64,000 nucleotides of DNA. Origin: Iodobacter violaceini. GTDB lineage: Bacteria; Pseudomonadota; Gammaproteobacteria; Burkholderiales; Chitinibacteraceae. The stretch covers positions 124,001-188,000 of the forward strand of contig NZ_JAAOLX010000007.1 in the NCBI RefSeq assembly GCF_011601265.1, given 5' to 3'. Positions within the stretch are counted from its first letter, which is position 1, and the number at the start of each line of letters is the position of its first letter. Positions 48,577 through 58,376 of the stretch are shown here, piece after piece. The position numbers were made by a program, and so were the translations under genes. A model generated the notes under the pieces. It saw only the letters and a program-made list of their open reading frames with translations, was not told the DNA's origin and made no database searches.

Positions 48577-49683
48577 CTAAATACGCATTGGCATCACGAT
48601 GTATTTGAAGTGCTCGTTATCCGGGATAGTTACCAGTACCGAAGAGGTCACATCGCCAAACGAGAAGTGCAGCGTTTCAACCGATGTATTGGTTAATACG
48701 TCCAGCAGATACTGGATGTTAAAGCCGATATCCAGCGGCGCGCCGCTGTAATCTACTTCTACTTCTTCCTGTGCTTCTTCCTGCTCATTGTTGTTACACA
48801 TGATTTTAAGCAGGCCGTCGGTCAGCACTAAGCGTACACCACGGAATTTTTCGTTTGATAAAATCGCAGCACGCTGCATAGAGGCCAGCAACATCTGGCG
48901 CTCAATCAGCAGGCCTTTATCATTATTTTGCGGAATCACGCGGTTGTAATCGGGGAATTTACCGTCCACCACCTTGCTGTGAATCACAATATTGCCAAAG
49001 GCAAAACGCACCTGATTGCTGGCGATATCGATGGTGACTTCGTCATCCGAATCGGCCAGTAATTTATATAATTCCAGGATGGTTTTACGCGGCAGGATCA
49101 CTTCGTTTTTAGCGAAATCACCCAGAATTTCTGCCGATGCAAAAGCCAGACGGTGGCCATCAGTGGCAACCAGTTTGAGCAAATTGCCTTCAGTAACCAT
49201 GAATAAACCGTTTAAGTAATAACGGATATCCTGGTGTGCCATCGTAAATTGCGTACGGCCCAGCAAGGCTTTTAACTGGCCCTGGGGCATGCGTACTGTG
49301 GCGCGCAGATTGGTATCTACCGCCAGTTGCGGGAAATCAGCGGCGGGCAGCGTTTGCAGATTAAAGCGGCTTTTACCTGCTTTAATCGTCAGACGGCCGT
49401 CGGCCTCTTCCATGCTCACAACGGTTTTATCCGCAATAGCACGCAAGATATCAGACAGCTTTTTAGCCGCGACTGTAATGGCGAAATCGTCGCCAGAGAA
49501 GCCTTCGGCCTGACGGCTACTGATCTGAATTTCAAGATCGGTGCCGGTAAAGGACAGGGCGTCGCCATCCTTCTTGATCAACACGTTCGAGAGAATGGGC
49601 AGGGTATGCCTGCGCTCAACAATACCGGTGACCGTGGCCAGCGGCTTCAGGAGCGCATCGCGTTCGGCTTGCAAGAGTTGCAT
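48577..49683 (-). CDS. dnaN: DNA polymerase III beta sliding clamp
   Basis: The replication processivity clamp, 368 residues, three repeated clamp domains. Start MQLLQAERDALLKPL and end EHFKYIVMPMRI match the family, the latter being the conserved C-terminal Met-Pro-Met-Arg motif. It follows dnaA and precedes gyrB on the same strand. Confidence 0.97.
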   Translation of the reverse strand: MQLLQAERDALLKPLATVTGIVERRHTLPILSNVLIKKDGDALSFTGTDLEIQISSRQAEGFSGDDFAITVAAKKLSDILRAIADKTVVSMEEADGRLTIKAGKSRFNLQTLPAADFPQLAVDTNLRATVRMPQGQLKALLGRTQFTMAHQDIRYYLNGLFMVTEGNLLKLVATDGHRLAFASAEILGDFAKNEVILPRKTILELYKLLADSDDEVTIDIASNQVRFAFGNIVIHSKVVDGKFPDYNRVIPQNNDKGLLIERQMLLASMQRAAILSNEKFRGVRLVLTDGLLKIMCNNNEQEEAQEEVEVDYSGAPLDIGFNIQYLLDVLTNTSVETLHFSFGDVTSSVLVTIPDNEHFKYIVMPMRI

Positions 49684-49906
49684 GGCGCCTCGTTCCGAAA
49701 AATGGGTTTAACCGCAGGATTCTAACCGATTTACAGCATGTGTAGGGAATGAATGGCGCTTCGCCACGCTAAATAAGCTAAGCAACCTTCAAACTTACAA
49801 AACCAGCCGGTGTTTTATACAAAATGCATAGTACATTTTAAAGCCACACGGCCGGCAAACGGGCAAACCAGCCGCGAATTTGAGCGCCTGATTTACCCAC
49901 AAAAAA

Positions 49907-51277
49907 TTAACTACGCAGCATTTGCAACAATACACCGTACTGATGGGCGATTTCGCTATCGCTGCCGCGCATTTCTTCGATGGTGCGGCAGGCATGCAGG
50001 ACTGTAGTGTGGTCCCGCCCGCCAAACGCTTCACCAATCGCAGGCAAGGACATTTGTGTCAGCTCTTTTGTCAGCGCCATGGCAATCTGCCTTGGCCGTG
50101 CAATATCACGGGTGCGTTTTTTAGAATGCATATCTGCAATCTTGATTTTATAAAAATCCGCCACCGTTTTCTGAATATTTTCTACCGATACCTGACGGCT
50201 GCCAGACGCCAAAATATCTTTCAGGGCTTCTTTTGCAGCATCCAGTGTAATCGGCTGATTGGTAAAGCGTGAATAAGCCAATACCCGTTTCAATGCGCCT
50301 TCTAACTCCCGCACATTTGAGCGGATATGTTTGGCCACAAAAAACGCCACATTGGCATCAAGCTTGAAATTTTCACGCTCGGCTTTTTTCATCAGAATGG
50401 CCACGCGCATTTCCAGCTCTGGCGGCTCAATCGCTACTGTCAGCCCCCATGAAAAGCGCGAAGTCAGGCGCTCTTGCAGGCCGTCGATTTCTTTTGGATA
50501 GCGATCCGATGTGATAATAATTTGCTTGTGCGCTTCAACCAGGGCGTTAAAAGCATAGAAGAATTCTTCCTGCGTTTTATCTTTGCCCACAAAAAACTGA
50601 ATATCATCAATCAGCAGCAAATCCAGCGAATGATAGTAGCGTTTAAACTCGTCAAACGCCTTGTGCTGGTAAGCGCGCACCACATCCTGCACGTATTTTT
50701 CGGCGTGAATATAGCGGATCTTGGCACCAGGATTACGCTGATGCACATAATTACCAATCGATTGAATCAAGTGAGTTTTACCCAGGCCTACGCCGCCATA
50801 CACAAACAGCGGGTTGTAGCTTACGCCAGGGTTTTCAGCCACCTGAATCGCTGCGGCGCGTGCCAGCTGATTGGCCTTACCGGTAACCAGCGTTTCAAAG
50901 GTAAAATTTGGGTTTAAGCGTGTTGTTTCGTGATTGGCCGCAGACACACTAATCACGGCTTTGGCAGGTGCAGGCTTGCCTTCGGCAGCACCGGCATTGC
51001 TGGCCTGAGGCGCAGCAGCAGGCCTTTGCATGGAGCCAACACGCAGGGCAATCACCGGCGCATCGCCACTTGCAAAGCTGGCAGCAGCTTCTTCAATCAT
51101 CCCAAGATAACGATCACGGATAAATTGTAAGAAAATCTGATTAGGTACGATCAGGTTTAAGCCTTCATCGGTCATTTCAACCGTAAGGGGTTTAATCCAG
51201 ATACGAAACTGGTCCGCGCCCAAACGACGCTCCAACTCAGTAAGGCAGTGGGGCCAGCAATTTTCCAGCACAGACAT
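49907..51277 (-). CDS. dnaA: Chromosomal replication initiator DnaA
   Basis: AAA+ initiator that binds DnaA boxes and opens the origin. The start is placed at 51,277 ([18 protein letters not shown], 456 residues), with AGGA upstream; the frame is open to 51,310. Domain I at the N-terminus is followed by a linker (about 90-120), Walker A ([15 protein letters not shown]), Walker B ([13 protein letters not shown]) and the domain IV signature ([19 protein letters not shown]). Divergent from rpmH. Confidence 0.97.
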   Translation of the reverse strand: MSVLENCWPHCLTELERRLGADQFRIWIKPLTVEMTDEGLNLIVPNQIFLQFIRDRYLGMIEEAAASFASGDAPVIALRVGSMQRPAAAPQASNAGAAEGKPAPAKAVISVSAANHETTRLNPNFTFETLVTGKANQLARAAAIQVAENPGVSYNPLFVYGGVGLGKTHLIQSIGNYVHQRNPGAKIRYIHAEKYVQDVVRAYQHKAFDEFKRYYHSLDLLLIDDIQFFVGKDKTQEEFFYAFNALVEAHKQIIITSDRYPKEIDGLQERLTSRFSWGLTVAIEPPELEMRVAILMKKAERENFKLDANVAFFVAKHIRSNVRELEGALKRVLAYSRFTNQPITLDAAKEALKDILASGSRQVSVENIQKTVADFYKIKIADMHSKKRTRDIARPRQIAMALTKELTQMSLPAIGEAFGGRDHTTVLHACRTIEEMRGSDSEIAHQYGVLLQMLRS

Positions 51278-51310
51278 AGGGGTATCCTGTCCGTCGTGAT
51301 TCGCAAACAC

Positions 51311-51442
51311 GCAAATATACCTCGTTAAAAAAGAGGCCCACGACGAAAGCGGTGATGTTATTCAAGGAGAACGAGGAGCGATTGTACCGCTTCATCCCAT
51401 ACTTATCCACAGCCCTATTATGCAGCGGATCAATAAAAGGTA
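51311..51442. other. dnaA-rpmH intergenic region, possible part of oriC
   Basis: Contains one perfect DnaA box TTATCCACA at 51,403-51,411. Clusters of boxes expected for a full origin are not evident to my eye, so the origin may lie partly elsewhere. The location beside dnaA/rpmH is typical. Confidence 0.35.
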
Positions 51443-51471
51443 TTGACAAGACAGCCCAGTAGCTATGTAAT
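51443..51471 (+). promoter_or_regulatory. rpmH promoter
   Basis: TTGACA (51,443-51,448) and TGTAAT (51,466-51,471) are separated by 17 bp, a strong sigma-70-type match, 41 bp upstream of the rpmH start. It should drive rpmH-rnpA-yidD and possibly yidC. Confidence 0.75.
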
Positions 51472-51512
51472 CAACGGTTTACTTCGGTTTTGTTTGGCAG
51501 GGATCCAATATT

Positions 51513-51647
51513 ATGAAACGTACATTCCAACCTTCAGTTATCAAACGCAAACGCACTCACGGTTTTCGTGCACGTATGAAAACCCGTGGTGGCGTAGCTG
51601 TTGTTAATGCTCGCCGCGCAAAGGGCCGCAAGGTTTTGACCGCTTAA
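51513..51647 (+). CDS. rpmH: Ribosomal protein L34
   Basis: A 44-residue basic protein starting [18 protein letters not shown] and ending [11 protein letters not shown], a full match in length and pattern to L34 of the large ribosomal subunit. It is short but certain from sequence and from its place before rnpA. Confidence 0.97.
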   Translation: MKRTFQPSVIKRKRTHGFRARMKTRGGVAVVNARRAKGRKVLTA

Positions 51648-51675
51648 TTGCGGGCAAAAACCTTGAAGCTAAACT

Positions 51676-52038
51676 TTGTTGGGACACACCCAAGCTGGTT
51701 TTGCGCGCAATATGCGCCTGCTAAAAGCGGATGAATTTTCATCCGTTTTTAGTTTGCGCTGTTCTTCTTCCAATGAGTTTTTTCAAGTACTTGGCAGGCC
51801 CAATGGGCTGGATCACGCCAGACTTGGTTTAGTTGTTGGTAAAAAAACAGACAAACGGGCCGTAGGCCGCAACTACATCAAACGCACAGTGCGGGAAACA
51901 TTTCGCCTGAACGCAAATAAAGTATCCGGCATCGATCTGGTGGTACGTGCACGCCGGCCATTTGGAAGAAAAGAAGGCGCCGCAGCCCGTGAAGCACTTA
52001 TTTCACTGCTCGGCAAGATTCACAAATGTCGAAAATAA
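51676..52038 (+). CDS. rnpA: Ribonuclease P protein component
   Basis: Protein subunit of RNase P, which matures tRNA 5' ends, 120 residues from a TTG at 51,676; an ATG at 51,712 (MRLLKADEF) is the alternative start. The RNA-binding signature is present (KKTDKRAVGRNYIKRTVRET), with a basic C-terminus. Between rpmH and yidD; overlaps yidD by 13 bp. Confidence 0.93.
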   Translation: MLGHTQAGFARNMRLLKADEFSSVFSLRCSSSNEFFQVLGRPNGLDHARLGLVVGKKTDKRAVGRNYIKRTVRETFRLNANKVSGIDLVVRARRPFGRKEGAAAREALISLLGKIHKCRK

Positions 52039-52235
52039 TCGTCGCGCTACTGCAACTTTACCGGTTTACAATAAGCCCGCTCCTTGGAGCGCGTTGTCGC
52101 TTTACGCCAAGCTGCTCCCAATACGGTATTGAAGCCGTCACACGCTACGGCGTAGTGAAAGGGAGCTGGCTGACTACTCGCCGGCTGTGCCGTTGCCACC
52201 CTTGGGGTGGCTGTGGCTATGATCCGGTACCATAA
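52026..52235 (+). CDS. yidD: Membrane protein insertion efficiency factor
   Basis: A 69-residue protein with the YidD pattern: N-terminal amphipathic segment (IIVALLQLYRFTISPLLG), CRFTPSCSQYGIEAVTRYG and the C-terminal CHPWGGCGYDPVP. Assists YidC/Sec insertion. The start overlaps rnpA, and yidC follows 24 bp later. Confidence 0.95.
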   Translation: MSKIIVALLQLYRFTISPLLGARCRFTPSCSQYGIEAVTRYGVVKGSWLTTRRLCRCHPWGGCGYDPVP

Positions 52236-52259
52236 ATCTGCATACCCTTTCGAGCCAAG

Positions 52260-53930
52260 ATGGATACCAAAAGACTCATCCTCTTTATCGCGTTGTCATT
52301 CGGCATTCTGTTCTTCTGGCAGAAGTGGATGGAAGAGCGTTACCCACAAATAAAAACGCCTGCAACCACTGCAAGCGCAACGAATGGTGCCTCGCCACAA
52401 GCCCAAACCACGCCCGGCCAAGCCCCGCAAGATGCAGGCAGACTGCAACGCGGCCAGCGCATCACGGTTAAGACCGACCTCTTTAATGCAGAAATCGACA
52501 CAAACGGCGCTGATTTACGCCGCGTAGAATTGCTTAAACATGGCATGGTCGATAATGCTAAGAAGCCATTTGCCCTGCTGCAGGACGAAGGCGAACACGT
52601 CTATGTGGCACAAACCGGCCTGATCGGTGAAGGCCTGCCAACGCATAAAAGCATTTTTACCAGCGCACAAGCCGCTTACCAACTGGCTGAAGGCCAGAAG
52701 GAAGTTTCTGTTCGCCTGGAAGCCGCTGGCCCGGATGGTGTAAAAATCGCCAAGATCTACACATTTAAACGCGACAGCTATCTGATTGATGTGAAGTACG
52801 AGCTGGTTAACGGCTCCGCTAAACCATTAACCACATCGGCTTACTACCGTTTGCTGCGCGATGGCAAAACACCTGAAGGCAGCGGCGGCCATATGGGCGC
52901 AACTACCTTTACCGGCCCGGCTGTTTACACCGACAAGAAGAAATTCCAAAAGGTTGAATTCAGCAAGCTGGACAAGGGTGAAGCTACCTACGAGCAGGCA
53001 GCCAAAGACGGCTGGGTTGCCATGCTGCAGCACTACTTTGCCAGTGCCTGGATCGTTTCCCCTACTGGCTTGCCAGCAGTGGGCGGCACAAATGGCGTTC
53101 GCTATGAGCTGAAAAAACTGCCGGATGGCCTCTACTCTGCCGGTGTGATTGTTGATTTACCAACAATTGCCGCCAATGCAAAGTATGAAACCAGCGTTCC
53201 GTTGTTTGTTGGCCCGGAAGAAACCCGCGTACTGAACACCGTATCCGAAGGTTTTGATCTGATTAAAGATTATGGCATTTTCACCATTTTCTCTAAGCCC
53301 ATCTTTGCTGTGCTGGATTTTATCCACAAGATGGTTGGCAACTGGGGCTGGTCGATTATTCTCCTGACCATGCTGATCAAAGCCATGTTCTTCCCTCTGG
53401 CTGCCGCGAGCTACCGCTCTATGGCTAAAATGCGCAAGCTTGCACCGCGCATGGAACAGCTGAAAGCGAAGCATGGCGATGACAAGATGAAGTTCCAGCA
53501 AGCCGTGATGGAAATGTATAAAACCGAGAAAGTAAACCCGCTGGGTGGTTGTCTGCCTATGCTGGTACAAATTCCGGTGTTTATTGCACTCTACTGGGCA
53601 CTGCTGGCATCGGTTGAATTACGTCAGGCACCATGGATTTTCTGGATTACTGACTTATCGGTGAAAGATCCTTACTACGTACTGCCAGTGCTGATGACGA
53701 TCTCGATGTATATCCAAACATCGCTGTCGCCACCACCACCGGATCCGATGCAAGCTAAGATGATGAAGATTATGCCGCTGATGTTTAGTGTGTTCTTCTT
53801 CTTCTTCCCGGCAGGCCTCGTTGTGTACTGGGTAGTGAATAACGTGATTTCTATTGCCCAGCAATGGTATATCACGCGCCAGATTGAAAAAGCAGATGAC
53901 GACAAACCTGTTAAGCTAGCCAAAGCTTAA
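52260..53930 (+). CDS. yidC: Membrane protein insertase YidC
   Basis: Inner-membrane insertase, 556 residues. N-terminal membrane anchor ([17 protein letters not shown]), a large periplasmic domain (about 60-350) and five C-terminal membrane helices beginning near [18 protein letters not shown], with the conserved [18 protein letters not shown]. The C-terminal tail is short and basic. A terminator follows at 53,948. Confidence 0.97.
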   Translation: MDTKRLILFIALSFGILFFWQKWMEERYPQIKTPATTASATNGASPQAQTTPGQAPQDAGRLQRGQRITVKTDLFNAEIDTNGADLRRVELLKHGMVDNAKKPFALLQDEGEHVYVAQTGLIGEGLPTHKSIFTSAQAAYQLAEGQKEVSVRLEAAGPDGVKIAKIYTFKRDSYLIDVKYELVNGSAKPLTTSAYYRLLRDGKTPEGSGGHMGATTFTGPAVYTDKKKFQKVEFSKLDKGEATYEQAAKDGWVAMLQHYFASAWIVSPTGLPAVGGTNGVRYELKKLPDGLYSAGVIVDLPTIAANAKYETSVPLFVGPEETRVLNTVSEGFDLIKDYGIFTIFSKPIFAVLDFIHKMVGNWGWSIILLTMLIKAMFFPLAAASYRSMAKMRKLAPRMEQLKAKHGDDKMKFQQAVMEMYKTEKVNPLGGCLPMLVQIPVFIALYWALLASVELRQAPWIFWITDLSVKDPYYVLPVLMTISMYIQTSLSPPPPDPMQAKMMKIMPLMFSVFFFFFPAGLVVYWVVNNVISIAQQWYITRQIEKADDDKPVKLAKA

Positions 53931-53947
53931 TCAGTCTCTGCCAGATA

Positions 53948-53971
53948 ACGCCGCCCTCGGGCGGCGTTTTT
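53948..53971 (+). terminator. Intrinsic terminator after yidC
   Basis: ACGCCGCC-CTCG-GGCGGCGT followed by a T run, directly after the yidC stop; it ends the rpmH-yidC operon. Confidence 0.9.
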
Positions 53972-53997
53972 CATTTCAGAGCTATCGGGTGTTTGTG

Positions 53998-54396
53998 ATG
54001 ACTACACAGCAAATTCATACCGAAATTGAGCAGTTTTTTAATGCGTATTGCCTTGCTTACAATCAGCAGGACAGCCAGAGTGTTGCCAGACTGTTTGCCA
54101 GGCCTTCAGGTATTGCACAGCAAGGAAAATACACTCATTTTTCCAGCCCGGATGCCACAGCTAAGAATATGCACGAACTTTGCCAGTGGTATGCAGAGCA
54201 AGGCTTCTTACAAGCAAGCTTCAAAATTAATCACCTGTTTTTGCAAGGCAGCCAACATGCCATCGCAGATATAGACTGGCAAATAGAGCGCAAGCAGCAA
54301 GCGCCGTGGCTGTTCCATACCACGTATAATCTGATTAAAACATCGCAAGGCTGGCTTATTCTGCTTTGCACCGCTTACGAAGAAAGTTTCACTTAA
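53998..54396 (+). CDS. NTF2-like (SnoaL/DUF4440-type) protein
   Basis: A 132-residue protein of the NTF2-like superfamily by pattern: N-terminal helix with [14 protein letters not shown], then beta strands and [21 protein letters not shown]. The ATG at 53,998 is preferred over the GTG at 53,989. Binding or catalytic residues are not clear. It lies between yidC and mnmE, 19 bp before mnmE, and is likely co-transcribed with it. Function unknown. Confidence 0.65.
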   Translation: MTTQQIHTEIEQFFNAYCLAYNQQDSQSVARLFARPSGIAQQGKYTHFSSPDATAKNMHELCQWYAEQGFLQASFKINHLFLQGSQHAIADIDWQIERKQQAPWLFHTTYNLIKTSQGWLILLCTAYEESFT

Positions 54397-54415
54397 TCCC
54401 CATACCGAGTACGCC

Positions 54416-55750
54416 ATGCTTTACACCCCCGACACCATCGCCGCCATTGCCACTGCCCCCGGTCGGGGTGGCGTGGGCGTTATTCGTATTTCTGGCCGCA
54501 ATCTGGGCGATATCACAGAAAAGCTCATTGGCAAGCCCTTAAAGCCCCGTTACGCCCACTTTGCCCGCTTTAAAGCCGAAGATGGCACGGTGCTGGATGA
54601 AGGCATTGCACTGTATTTCCCAGGGCCCAATTCATTTACTGGCGAAGAAGTGCTGGAGCTGCAAGGCCATGGCGGGCCTGTGGTGATGCAGATGCTGCTG
54701 GCACGCTGCCTGGAGCTGGGCGCGCGCTTTGCCGAAGCGGGTGAATTCAGCAAACGCGCATTTCTTAATGGAAAAATGGATTTGGCTCAGGCCGAAGCCG
54801 TTGCCGATCTGATCGACGCCCAATCCGCCGCAGCCGCCAAATCAGCGCTTAAATCGCTGGATGGCGCATTCTCGCGAGAGATTCATGTGCTGGTCGACGA
54901 GCTGATCACCCTGCGCATGCTGGTAGAAGCCACACTCGATTTTCCCGAAGAAGATATCGACTTCCTTGAGGCCGCCAATGCACATGGCAAATTACTGGAG
55001 CTGCAAAGCCAGCTGCAACGGGTACTTGGCACTGCCACACAGGGCAAATTGCTGCGTGAGGGCATGCATGTGGTGCTTATCGGCCAGCCCAATGTAGGCA
55101 AAAGCAGCCTGATGAACGCCCTGGCCGGGGAAGAAATCGCCATCGTCACCGATATTGCCGGCACCACCCGCGACACCGTGCGCGAGCTGATTCAGCTCGA
55201 TGGCGTGCCCGCGCATATTATCGATACCGCAGGCCTGCGCGACACCACCGATACTGTTGAGAAAATCGGCATTGAGCGCACTTGGGCCGCCATTGCCAAG
55301 GCCGAGCTGGCCCTGCTGCTGATCGACAGCCGCATTGGCATTACCTTGGATGACCAGGCCATTCTGGATAAACTCCCGCCCAATCTGCCCGTACTGCGTG
55401 TTTTTAATAAAATTGATCTGACTGGCGATGTGCCGGGTATTGTGGCCGACAATGAAATCCACGTTTCTGCCAAAGCAGGCATAGGGCTAGATGAGCTGCG
55501 CAGCAAGCTACTTACCTTAGTAGGCTGGCACGGCCATGATGACAGCGTATTTATCGCCAGAGAACGCCACCTGAACGCCATCCGCCGCGCCCAAAGCCAT
55601 CTGGTCACAGCAGAATGTGCCTATCTGCAAATCGAAATCTTTGCAGAAGAATTACGCCTGGCACAAAACGCGCTTAGCGAAATTACCGGGCAGTTTACTT
55701 CTGATGATTTACTCGGCGTGATTTTCAGCCGTTTTTGCATCGGCAAATAA
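54416..55750 (+). CDS. mnmE: tRNA modification GTPase MnmE
   Basis: With MnmG, modifies uridine 34 of tRNAs (5-aminomethyl derivatives). 444 residues: N-terminal folate-binding domain ([20 protein letters not shown]), helical domain, G domain with [12 protein letters not shown] and [13 protein letters not shown]-type motif FNKIDLT, and the C-terminal CIGK needed for the modification. Length is standard. Followed by an intrinsic terminator. Confidence 0.97.
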   Translation: MLYTPDTIAAIATAPGRGGVGVIRISGRNLGDITEKLIGKPLKPRYAHFARFKAEDGTVLDEGIALYFPGPNSFTGEEVLELQGHGGPVVMQMLLARCLELGARFAEAGEFSKRAFLNGKMDLAQAEAVADLIDAQSAAAAKSALKSLDGAFSREIHVLVDELITLRMLVEATLDFPEEDIDFLEAANAHGKLLELQSQLQRVLGTATQGKLLREGMHVVLIGQPNVGKSSLMNALAGEEIAIVTDIAGTTRDTVRELIQLDGVPAHIIDTAGLRDTTDTVEKIGIERTWAAIAKAELALLLIDSRIGITLDDQAILDKLPPNLPVLRVFNKIDLTGDVPGIVADNEIHVSAKAGIGLDELRSKLLTLVGWHGHDDSVFIARERHLNAIRRAQSHLVTAECAYLQIEIFAEELRLAQNALSEITGQFTSDDLLGVIFSRFCIGK

Positions 55751-55765
55751 CGCCGCAAACTCATT

Positions 55766-55796
55766 AAAAAACCCGCTTAAATGCGGGTTTTTGTTT
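55766..55796 (+). terminator. Intrinsic terminator after mnmE
   Basis: AAACCCGC-TTAAAT-GCGGGTTT followed by T-rich sequence. The remaining 300 bp to 56,099 hold no gene I can support; they probably contain the promoter of the next gene. Confidence 0.88.
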
Positions 55797-56099
55797 TGAG
55801 CAAGAAGAAGCACACCGCCCCTTTCTGCCTTATATGAATCAACTTTCCCCTCACAAAACAGATGCAAAAAATCCACTGACCTGCCTATAACTTAGCAATG
55901 TGGCATCTTGCTGACAGCTTGGCTAAAGTAAGTGCCTGTGCAATCCAAGCGTATTATGATCAGGATATTATGCTTTTGATTGGCTATATCACGGTTTGAT
56001 ATTGCATAAATACATGATTTAACTGACGACCCCCCAGGCAGCAGCGTAGAATTTCCTTTCAATTTACTTTCATACATACCGTACTAAAAGGAGTCCACC

Positions 56100-56597
56100 G
56101 TGAGCACTACTGACGAAGCAGCCGTTAAGCGACTTTTAGAACTGATTAATCTGGATGACAGTGCCGCTGTAGAAGCGCAATGGGCGGCATTTGAAGAAGA
56201 GCTGGATGCACAAAGCGATGACGAATCTGATGATGAAGTGGAGCTGATCTGGATCATCAAAGACGTAATCGACTGGGAATCGGGCTTTTTTGTAGATTGG
56301 AAAGACACCGAATCCTTTATTGCCAGCGTAGAAGCACTGGCAGAGCGCGTTGATGTCAGTATCGACTGGGGCGTGGACGACCCGGACGATGATGAGTTTT
56401 TAGATAACACCAGCGTGCCGGACCTGATGGAAGCCGCATTCGAGCAACTGCGCACCCATGGCTATACGCTTTGGAACTGGGCAACCGACAGCGATTGCTA
56501 CGGCGGCTGGATAGCTAAAAGCGCAGATGATGAAGAAATGCTGAGCCTTGCTGATGCGCTGGGCGTGGAATTTAGAACGGGTGATATGCCGTTTTAG
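56100..56597 (+). CDS. Acidic DUF6630-like protein
   Basis: A 165-residue protein starting at a GTG with AAAGGAG upstream. It is very acidic (QSDDESDDEVELIWIIKD; DDPDDDEFLDNTS) and carries the pattern GYTLWNWATDSDCYGGWIAK that I associate with DUF6630. No membrane segment. Function unknown. Stands alone between mnmE and the dispersed repeat D. Confidence 0.7.
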   Translation: MSTTDEAAVKRLLELINLDDSAAVEAQWAAFEEELDAQSDDESDDEVELIWIIKDVIDWESGFFVDWKDTESFIASVEALAERVDVSIDWGVDDPDDDEFLDNTSVPDLMEAAFEQLRTHGYTLWNWATDSDCYGGWIAKSADDEEMLSLADALGVEFRTGDMPF

Positions 56598-56718
56598 GCT
56601 GCAGGGGACAATCCCGGCACAAGCTAGTTTTGCAGGGCGGGAGAAACCCGCGAGCAACGCTAAAAAGTACGTGAGATTCACCCCATATGCGCTAAGCAAA
56701 ATCAAAAAGATCTTTTGA

Positions 56719-56957
56719 GTGCCTTCGGCACGTTGATTTTGGTGCGGGCGTCCCGCGGGACCTTCCTTTTTTGTGTGGCCAAGAAAGGAGGCGAAGCCAC
56801 AACCCCAATAGCACGAAGGCCCCTGCGCTGCGGACAATCGAGCCGGCGGCGGGCGGGATTGGCTCGCTGCCTCGCTCCCTGGCCGAAACCCCGCCCCGCT
56901 TGTTCCTCGCTACGGCGTGTTTCAAGGGGACTTTAAAGCCCTATGCAGAGAGCGTGG
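56719..56957 (+). repeat. Dispersed GC-rich repeat, copy D
   Basis: Starts with GTGCC-TTC-GGCAC and ends with GGGACTTTAAAGCCCTATGCA, matching copy A (10,528) in order and orientation. Lies in the 478-bp gap between the DUF6630-like gene and the FAD oxidoreductase. No gene there. Confidence 0.85.
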
Positions 56958-57075
56958 TTATTATTTTTTTTGCTGAGCTCTAATGAAAAAACATATTGCT
57001 TAGCGTGCATGGGGTTGCACCAACCCTACAAAAAACATTTCGCTTAAGTTGATAAGATTGAGGCTTCCCCGCCAC

Positions 57076-58065
57076 TTAAACCAACAAAGCCCCAGCCAAA
57101 GCAAACCCGGACCGGTAAGCGCCTTCTGCTTTGCCGCCTGCCAGCCAATCCCCTGCTAAGGCCAGGCCATCATCACTGAGGGCGTAGGGCTTTTCTGCTG
57201 CAGGTATAGCGCTGCTGGAATAGCGCCAGCGGTAGGCGCTCATTTGCAGCAGTTTGAAGACGGGTAAATTATCCACCGGCATATCGTGAAATAAATCGCC
57301 AAAAGCGCGGGTTAACAGGGCACAGGCTTTATCTGGCGTTAAGGCTAAGTGCTCGCGCGACCATTCTGGCGAGGCATGCGCCACCCAGTTTTCTTCGCTG
57401 CCACGGCCAGGTTTGCTGGTATTCCTGGCCAGCCAGGTAAACGGGCCTTGGTTAATAAACAAGCCATCAAAGGGCAGATCGATGGGTCTTGCCGAATGAA
57501 TCAGCAGCGCCCAGCATGGCTCCATCGGGCAAGATGCAGCAACAGCGGCCAAAGCGTGGCCTGCCGGAAGCAGCGGTGCCAGCTGATCAGCGGGCATGGT
57601 CAGCACCAATTTGCCAGCTTGCCAGCTTTCCTCGCCTGCCAGCACTTGCCAGCTGCCATCCAGATTGCGGATGCCGTCGATATCAATCTCAAATAAAACT
57701 TCGATGCCTTCAACCAGCTGGTGCAATGGTGCGTCCATGCCTGGCACACCTACCCAGCGTTGTTGTGGGCCTGGCTGGCTGAAATACTGGCCATCCCATG
57801 CCAGAATTTTGCCTGCCCATTCACCCACACAGCCCGCCTGCTGCCACTTTGCAAGCTGTGCTGCAAAATCACTGTCACTGGCGGTAAAGTATTGCGCGCC
57901 GTGATCCCACACGCCTTTTGCCGTACTGCGGCAAGCCATACGCCCGCCTAAACCCGGCGCTTTTTCTAAAACTAAAACCTTCTTGCCTGCGTCCTGCAAG
58001 CGCCGCGCACAGCTTAAACCTGCCATGCCTGCGCCAAGAATAAGTACATCGTATTGGGAAGACAT
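57076..58065 (-). CDS. FAD-dependent amine oxidase/renalase-like oxidoreductase
   Basis: A 329-residue flavoprotein from the ATG at 58,065 (MSSQYDVLILGAGMAGLS), with GAGAG upstream; a TTG further out at 58,080 is unlikely. The dinucleotide-binding motif GAGMAGLSCARRL and the second flavin motif LVLEKAPGLGGRM are clear, and HGAQYFTAS follows. C-terminal FAD-contact segment LALAGDWLAGGKAEGAYRSG is present. Resembles NAD(P)/FAD-dependent deaminase-type renalase homologues. The substrate is unknown. Confidence 0.85.
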   Translation of the reverse strand: MSSQYDVLILGAGMAGLSCARRLQDAGKKVLVLEKAPGLGGRMACRSTAKGVWDHGAQYFTASDSDFAAQLAKWQQAGCVGEWAGKILAWDGQYFSQPGPQQRWVGVPGMDAPLHQLVEGIEVLFEIDIDGIRNLDGSWQVLAGEESWQAGKLVLTMPADQLAPLLPAGHALAAVAASCPMEPCWALLIHSARPIDLPFDGLFINQGPFTWLARNTSKPGRGSEENWVAHASPEWSREHLALTPDKACALLTRAFGDLFHDMPVDNLPVFKLLQMSAYRWRYSSSAIPAAEKPYALSDDGLALAGDWLAGGKAEGAYRSGFALAGALLV

Positions 58066-58376
58066 GTTTTCTCTCTTCAATCATTAAATAAATCTGCTGC
58101 CAGATCTTACCAGCCCGCTACCCGGCTCTGCTGACGTTTATTTCACCACTCAGCTCAGGCGAACAACAAAGAGCCTGCTTGCCGCTTATAAAGGACGGCC
58201 TGCTCTGCATTGCCGCCACTCTGTTCAGCACACCGTACATTTAATACACAAGAAGCAGGTGATGCTTGCTTTTCAGCTTACCAATTCCTAGATAAACTCT
58301 TGCGTAATATCTAAGTATTAAAATACGCGAACATACTTCGTTACTGCATCACCTCAAGCTTTCGAGATTACTCCAT

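Noticed and set aside
51311-51512. Confident full oriC
   Set aside because: Only one perfect DnaA box was found by eye; a cluster of boxes would be needed.
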